Below, one piece after another: positions 56,801 to 59,931 of a stretch of DNA of 59,931 nucleotides. How positions within the stretch are numbered: position 1 is the first letter of the stretch; every line of letters begins with the position of its first letter. The notes below the pieces were generated by a model. It ran no database searches and was not told where the DNA came from. It was given only the letters and a program-made list of their open reading frames with translations. Location: positions 1 through 59,931 of the forward strand of contig JABHSO010000096.1 of assembly GCA_018669845.1 (NCBI GenBank). The letters are read 5' to 3'. Origin of the DNA: Gammaproteobacteria bacterium (GTDB lineage: Bacteria; Pseudomonadota; Gammaproteobacteria; GCA-001735895). Made by a program: the position numbers and the translations under genes.

Positions 56801-59800
56801 CGGTCATGCCATCGTTATCATCATCTGGATCACAGGCATCACCCTGACCATCGCCATCGGTATCAGTCTGATCTGCATTGTAAGTCGCTGTACAGTTATC
56901 ACGGTTATCGGTAACGCCATCACCATCCGTATCAGGGAAGTAAACATCATCTTCGACATTAGGATCGGTGCCGGCCTGTGCCTCTTCCAGGTTGGTCGCA
57001 CCGTCACCATCCGGGTCAGTACCTGCATCTGAAGGGTCTGTCGAATCTAAACTGTTATCATTTTCAAACACATCACTCATGCCGTCATTGTCATCATCCA
57101 GATCACAGGCATCACCTTGAGCATCACTATCAGAATTAGCCTGATCTGCATTTACTGTTGATGGACAGTTATCATCTACATCGAAGATGCCGTCTGAGTC
57201 AGTATCAGTATCCAGTGCAGGGGTCATAGAAATCAGTACTTCTACGGTTGATCTATCTGCTACGGTAATGTTTTCAACATCTGCAACACTATACCCGGTC
57301 AATACGGTTGATATAGTTTGAGGAACACCAACATGCGAAGTCAGAATCACATAATTACCATTGTAAATAACAACTGCAACTTGTGTTGAAGACTCTCCAA
57401 AATTATTGGTTAGGTTAGCACCAAATAATTTCGCGGATGTAACATTACTTTGCACCATAGCAACAATAGTACCTATTTGCGCATTGGTATCATCTGTATG
57501 GAAAATAAAGGTATCAGTGCTAAACGTGTTTTGCCCATACTCATCAACAGCAATTACTTTCCAGTAGTAACTATGGTCATCACATAACTTTCCATCTTCA
57601 TTGATAAAGGTAGAAGAGGACGTAAGCTCTTCCTGTTTATAAATTACAGAACCAGCAGTACAAACATCAGATCCATTCAAGCCAGAAAATGATGTAAAGC
57701 CAACATCGTCTGCCAGTAACAAGGTATAAGTCACTGAACTATCAAGATCCGGGTCTACCGCATCCTGCCAGTCAAAGGCCAGGATAGTTTGTTCCGTATC
57801 CGTCCCGTTCCAGGTTGTAGCACCCGGAGTTTGCAATGTAAAACTACCGGGAGGTTGATTTGCTGAACCACCCGGCGCTCTATCTTTATAGACTAAAGAA
57901 CGTTTGGCAGGTGATAAAGACCCCGTAAAGCGATCATTTACATAATAAAATATTTCATATAAACCACTCTGCACAAAGTCACTGTAATCCAGTGTATAAG
58001 GAGCACCCGATGTAGAGGGAGGTGTAAAGGCTCGACGCAGATAATCATTGGATAATTGCTCGGTGGTGTCGTTACCCGAACTGCTCAGGGTTTTATCAGG
58101 GGTCCTAATTTCAACATATGCCTGATTCACCTGGTAAGGATCATTTGCATACAGAGTGAGTTGAGCTGCACTGGTAAGATCATCCAGATAAATCGTATCC
58201 GTGACCTGATTTATATCTGCCGGTATAAAGGCATCATTGGTCAGTGAGTCCTGATTAAACCCAAGCAATATATCCTTAGCTGATTGTCCATCGCTGGAAT
58301 TTTCAAAAACCGCATTGGTACCCACTGTATCCGCATCATCATCCATGAGAGGGTGCTGGACCGCATCATCGTTAAAACCATTTGCACTGTTAGCAGACAG
58401 GTCTCCCCCACGTGTCCAGGTTTCTGTTTTAGTTGTTGCACTTTGAAAAGCAGTCCTTAAATCACTGCCATCAGCAAGTTCCAGGAATAGCTCTTCCAGG
58501 AAGTATTCACCTACCCGAATACCATCATCTTCAGTCGGACCTTTATAGGATTGTTCATGTGCCGAAGCAGAACTGATTACCACTCGACCTGACGAGGAAA
58601 CTGCCGGTACAAAACCACCGGAGTAACAGGCACCCATGATGACAATACGTTTGTTTTCACCTAATAGATCGGTTCCATTACCCGCATCGTAAGTGGCCAA
58701 AGATCCTTCCAGTGTATCAAGCCAGCTATCGAGTTCGGTCGGAGTAATAGTCTCATCATCAAGATAGAAAGTCGCTTCACTCACACCGCTTACCAATTCA
58801 CCACCATGGTCAACCATGATGATATACACAGGAGCCGGGCGTAATTGAATTTCAACATTCAGGGCTTCAATGGCAGCCTGAACACCCGCTTTTGTCGGAA
58901 CAGAATCCACCCCGTTTTGGGCTGCATCATAATTGAAGTAGAAAATATCCTGATCGACAAAGCCTCGATCTTTTAAGGTGTCATAGATACGATTTGCCGT
59001 CTTGTTATGCGATTCAAGGCCAGATTCATTTGGTAGCTTACCCTGCACAATTACTGCATAACCAGCAGAAGAGCCGACTAATAAACTGATTGTTTCTGAA
59101 GATACTGGAGCCATTTGAAGATTACCCGCAAACTCTGCCTGTAACAGGTATTGACCCGGAGCATCAAAAGCAACATTGCCAGCCAATCCTGTACCCAACG
59201 TAATCGTAACTTGTCCGGAAAAGTTTGTGGTGGTCGTCACATCAAGTAAGGGCACTCCATCTGGGTCGGTGATATGAAGAACCACTTCAGTACCTGTTTG
59301 ATCTTGCTCAGTATTATTTAACCGGGTAAACGTCAGTGAAGCATCTGTCGTATCATTATTAGGAATTGCACTGCTGGTTAAAGCCAGGGCTAAAGAGGTT
59401 GCAGCTGGCTGGCCACTATAATAAGTAAAACTGGTACTGGTAGTAGTGATATTCCCTGCTGCATCAATCACTCGGGCATTAATTATATAATCCGTATCAG
59501 AAATCCAGGCAATGGAACCACGAGGATAATTCCATGTAGCATAGCCATTACCCGTGTTAACAGGTAACCATACCGGGTCATTTTCAGTCAAATTATTTCC
59601 AGCAGCAATCACTGAATTAAATCCATCAGTGATCTGTATCTGAACACCTGCAACACCAGTACCTGTATCACTACTGGTACCACTAATATTATCCAACACC
59701 GATAAAAGCGCACCAGCAACAGGCGCTTCAATAGTTACCAAAGGAAAATCCAGATCAAAATTGTAATTTCTGGATTTCGTTTCCCCTTCATTACCATCAG

Positions 59801-59931
59801 CATCCACCGAATAAAACCGTAAATCTACATTAGCCAATGCTTTATCAATTGTAACCGAGGTAGAACTTCCATTGAATGTTATAAAGTCAGCCCTGAGCGC
59901 AGCATTATCCAGAGTGTAATGAATCGAACTA
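53835..59931 (-). CDS. Giant secreted C13 (legumain-like) peptidase with thrombospondin type 3 repeats, partial
   Basis: At least 2032 residues. The frame stays open to the window edge, so the N-terminus is missing; the Met-like codon at 59837 is TTG and internal. In order: chitobiase-like and Ig-like beta-domains; a cysteine peptidase domain (about 58430-59070) with the catalytic pair VDHGG (His) and MGACYSGG (Cys) as in legumain/caspase-like C13 enzymes; a fibronectin-like region; then many calcium-binding type 3 repeats (DTDGDGVTDNRDNC..., ...DPDDDNDGM). The tail is SSGGGGG, a roughly 20-residue hydrophobic helix, and RKSWRVR, like a GlyGly-CTERM sorting signal. It is likely a surface or released calcium-stabilised protease. 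Confidence 0.85.
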   Translation of the reverse strand, partial: SSIHYTLDNAALRADFITFNGSSTSVTIDKALANVDLRFYSVDADGNEGETKSRNYNFDLDFPLVTIEAPVAGALLSVLDNISGTSSDTGTGVAGVQIQITDGFNSVIAAGNNLTENDPVWLPVNTGNGYATWNYPRGSIAWISDTDYIINARVIDAAGNITTTSTSFTYYSGQPAATSLALALTSSAIPNNDTTDASLTFTRLNNTEQDQTGTEVVLHITDPDGVPLLDVTTTTNFSGQVTITLGTGLAGNVAFDAPGQYLLQAEFAGNLQMAPVSSETISLLVGSSAGYAVIVQGKLPNESGLESHNKTANRIYDTLKDRGFVDQDIFYFNYDAAQNGVDSVPTKAGVQAAIEALNVEIQLRPAPVYIIMVDHGGELVSGVSEATFYLDDETITPTELDSWLDTLEGSLATYDAGNGTDLLGENKRIVIMGACYSGGFVPAVSSSGRVVISSASAHEQSYKGPTEDDGIRVGEYFLEELFLELADGSDLRTAFQSATTKTETWTRGGDLSANSANGFNDDAVQHPLMDDDADTVGTNAVFENSSDGQSAKDILLGFNQDSLTNDAFIPADINQVTDTIYLDDLTSAAQLTLYANDPYQVNQAYVEIRTPDKTLSSSGNDTTEQLSNDYLRRAFTPPSTSGAPYTLDYSDFVQSGLYEIFYYVNDRFTGSLSPAKRSLVYKDRAPGGSANQPPGSFTLQTPGATTWNGTDTEQTILAFDWQDAVDPDLDSSVTYTLLLADDVGFTSFSGLNGSDVCTAGSVIYKQEELTSSSTFINEDGKLCDDHSYYWKVIAVDEYGQNTFSTDTFIFHTDDTNAQIGTIVAMVQSNVTSAKLFGANLTNNFGESSTQVAVVIYNGNYVILTSHVGVPQTISTVLTGYSVADVENITVADRSTVEVLISMTPALDTDTDSDGIFDVDDNCPSTVNADQANSDSDAQGDACDLDDDNDGMSDVFENDNSLDSTDPSDAGTDPDGDGATNLEEAQAGTDPNVEDDVYFPDTDGDGVTDNRDNCTATYNADQTDTDGDGQGDACDPDDDNDGMTDEFENLYGLNSLSNTDAGGDVDGDGVTNLEEFTDGTNPTEVNFDTIDTDSDGVTDVTDNCPTDANADQADIDGDSVGNVCDADIDNDGVLNASDAFAYNSLESTDNDSDCTGDANLSTSGNGCGNNSDPDDDNDGMTDEFENLYGLNSLSNTDAGGDVDGDGVTNLEEFTNGTNPTEVNFDTIDTDSDGVTDVTDNCPTDANADQADIDGDSVGNVCDVDIDNDGVLNASDAFAYNSLESTDNDSDCTGDANLSTSGNGCGNNSDPDDDNDGMPDIFESFFSLNVLVDDAAGDADGDGVSNLEEYTLGTNPTVINSDTIDTDGDGVLDVTDNCLSIVNVDQADLDSDSIGDLCDDDKDGDNVTNASDAFPEDVNESADLDGDDIGDNADTDDDDDGMTDAFEVLYEFDPRDSSDASGDPDSDGLTNSEEFTLQTNPLVHNNPQDTTDSDADGAFDFADNCPSVANADQADLDSDGVGDVCDTDRDNDNVLNDADAYPDDASETADFDGDDIGDNADTDDDNDGMSDAFELAYSLNPYDASDKDADSDSDGLSNLQEFTAGTNPQVVNTDTIDTDVDGVVDVSDNCVNNANLDQSDIDSDSIGDVCDTDRDGDNVLNAADVYPDDASESSNNDGDSLGDNADIDDDNDGMSDAFEGLYGLDPLDASDKDLDPDSDGLTNLQEFGLGSNPTISNTVTSTTDSDSDGEFDQVDNCPSVANSDQADLDGDSVGDACDNDRDNDSVPNSSDLFPDDNSESYDFDVDGVGDNTDTDDDNDGMTDEFEILYNLNPLNAADATGDSDSDGVSNLQEFTDGTNPNIVNGSTIDTDDDGITDVLDNCPTHANTSQVDTDGDSVGDVCDTDRDNDNVLNANDVFPDDATESSDFDGDAQGDNADTDDDNDGMSDAFEILYGLNPLDNSDASSDPDSDNISNLDEFLGNTSPKNSNLAPPAPEPSSGGGGGLISLIMLYSLLILGWIGVMRKSWRVRENL
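56005..56827. repeat. Tandem duplication of 411 bp within the TSP3 region
   Basis: Two adjacent copies with a 411-bp period (137 codons) are almost identical. For example ctgttattaccgcagcc recurs at 56011 and 56422, and the following text differs at only scattered bases. The copy junction is near 56416. It preserves the reading frame. Confidence 0.85.

Noticed and set aside
54089-56847. Many His/Ser/Tyr-rich open frames on the + strand
   Set aside because: They are shadows of the Asp-rich TSP3 repeats on the other strand. They have low-complexity composition, no ribosome sites and no family motifs.
1-59931. tRNA, rRNA or tmRNA genes
   Set aside because: No T-loop (GGTTCGANTCC) with a matching acceptor stem and no rRNA-like block was noticed on either strand; a covariance-model scan would settle it.

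Overview
The window looks like a chromosomal segment of a Gammaproteobacterium of low to moderate GC, probably a sulfur oxidiser. The taxonomic pointers are a sulfur-globule-type Gly/Asn/Trp-rich exported protein at the left end, a Rof-type Rho antiterminator, a FAN1 nuclease next to an XPD/DinG-type helicase, MobB, PntAB and a DUF2238 protein. The sulfur-oxidiser idea rests mainly on the first gene and is an inference. I saw no rRNA, tRNA, CRISPR array, prophage or transposase.

Layout. 1-250: stacked hairpins and a dispersed palindrome. 251-823: sulfur-globule-like protein. 1060-3731: purine genes purE-purK, divergent from purC. 3736-6918: an MMPL/RND exporter fused to a cyclic-nucleotide-binding domain and a degenerate GGDEF domain. 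7026-9624: a MarR-MFS operon divergent from a class IV aminotransferase, with two palindromic operator candidates between them. 9720-11173: a PhnD-like binding protein and a sensor-like membrane protein that stops before any output domain. 11325-12936: a WYL regulator and a small cupin. 13054-13679: a frameshifted OmpA-family gene. 13898-14422: mobB. 14726-19761: a sodium:solute symporter overlapping a metallophosphoesterase, then a hybrid histidine kinase with a periplasmic solute-binding sensor. 19896-23707: a Gly-rich secreted protein and pntAB. 23889-29524: a LivKHMGF-type branched-chain/amide ABC importer ending in an alpha/beta hydrolase with an arylformamidase-like HGGYW motif. 29631-31866: an MsbA-like ABC half-exporter and rof.

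31856-40601 is a surface block: a subtilase with a CFI-box C-terminal segment, a 739-residue lipoprotein and a 1189-residue Ig/PKD-repeat lipoprotein. 41001-42131 is a class V aminotransferase. 42132-42748 holds decayed coding fragments. 42749-47194 holds a DUF2238 membrane protein convergent with a set of a lipoprotein, an FtsX-like permease, a LolD/MacB-like ATPase and a permuted NlpC/P60-like protein. 47509-51490 is a DNA-repair pair, an XPD-like helicase with a PD-(D/E)XK domain and FAN1 with a frameshift. 51800-53683 is an HBM-type chemoreceptor. 53835 to the right edge is a giant secreted C13-type (legumain-like) peptidase with many thrombospondin type 3 repeats and a GlyGly-CTERM-like tail.

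Three families of dispersed repeats run through the intergenic spaces. One is a roughly 29-bp three-unit inverted repeat enclosing 80-145 bp, with three copies. One is a GTAGGGTGCGC palindrome, with three copies, one of which supplies the stop codon of the Liv binding protein. One is a single GCAGGAGC-type stem-loop unit. Two otherwise complete genes (ompA-like, fan1) carry single frameshifts at short repeats, so slippage or assembly errors should be kept in mind. The most unusual gene-level items are the MMPL-cNMP-GGDEF fusion, the ABC/peptidase/lipoprotein set at 43-47 kb and the giant C13-TSP3 protein.
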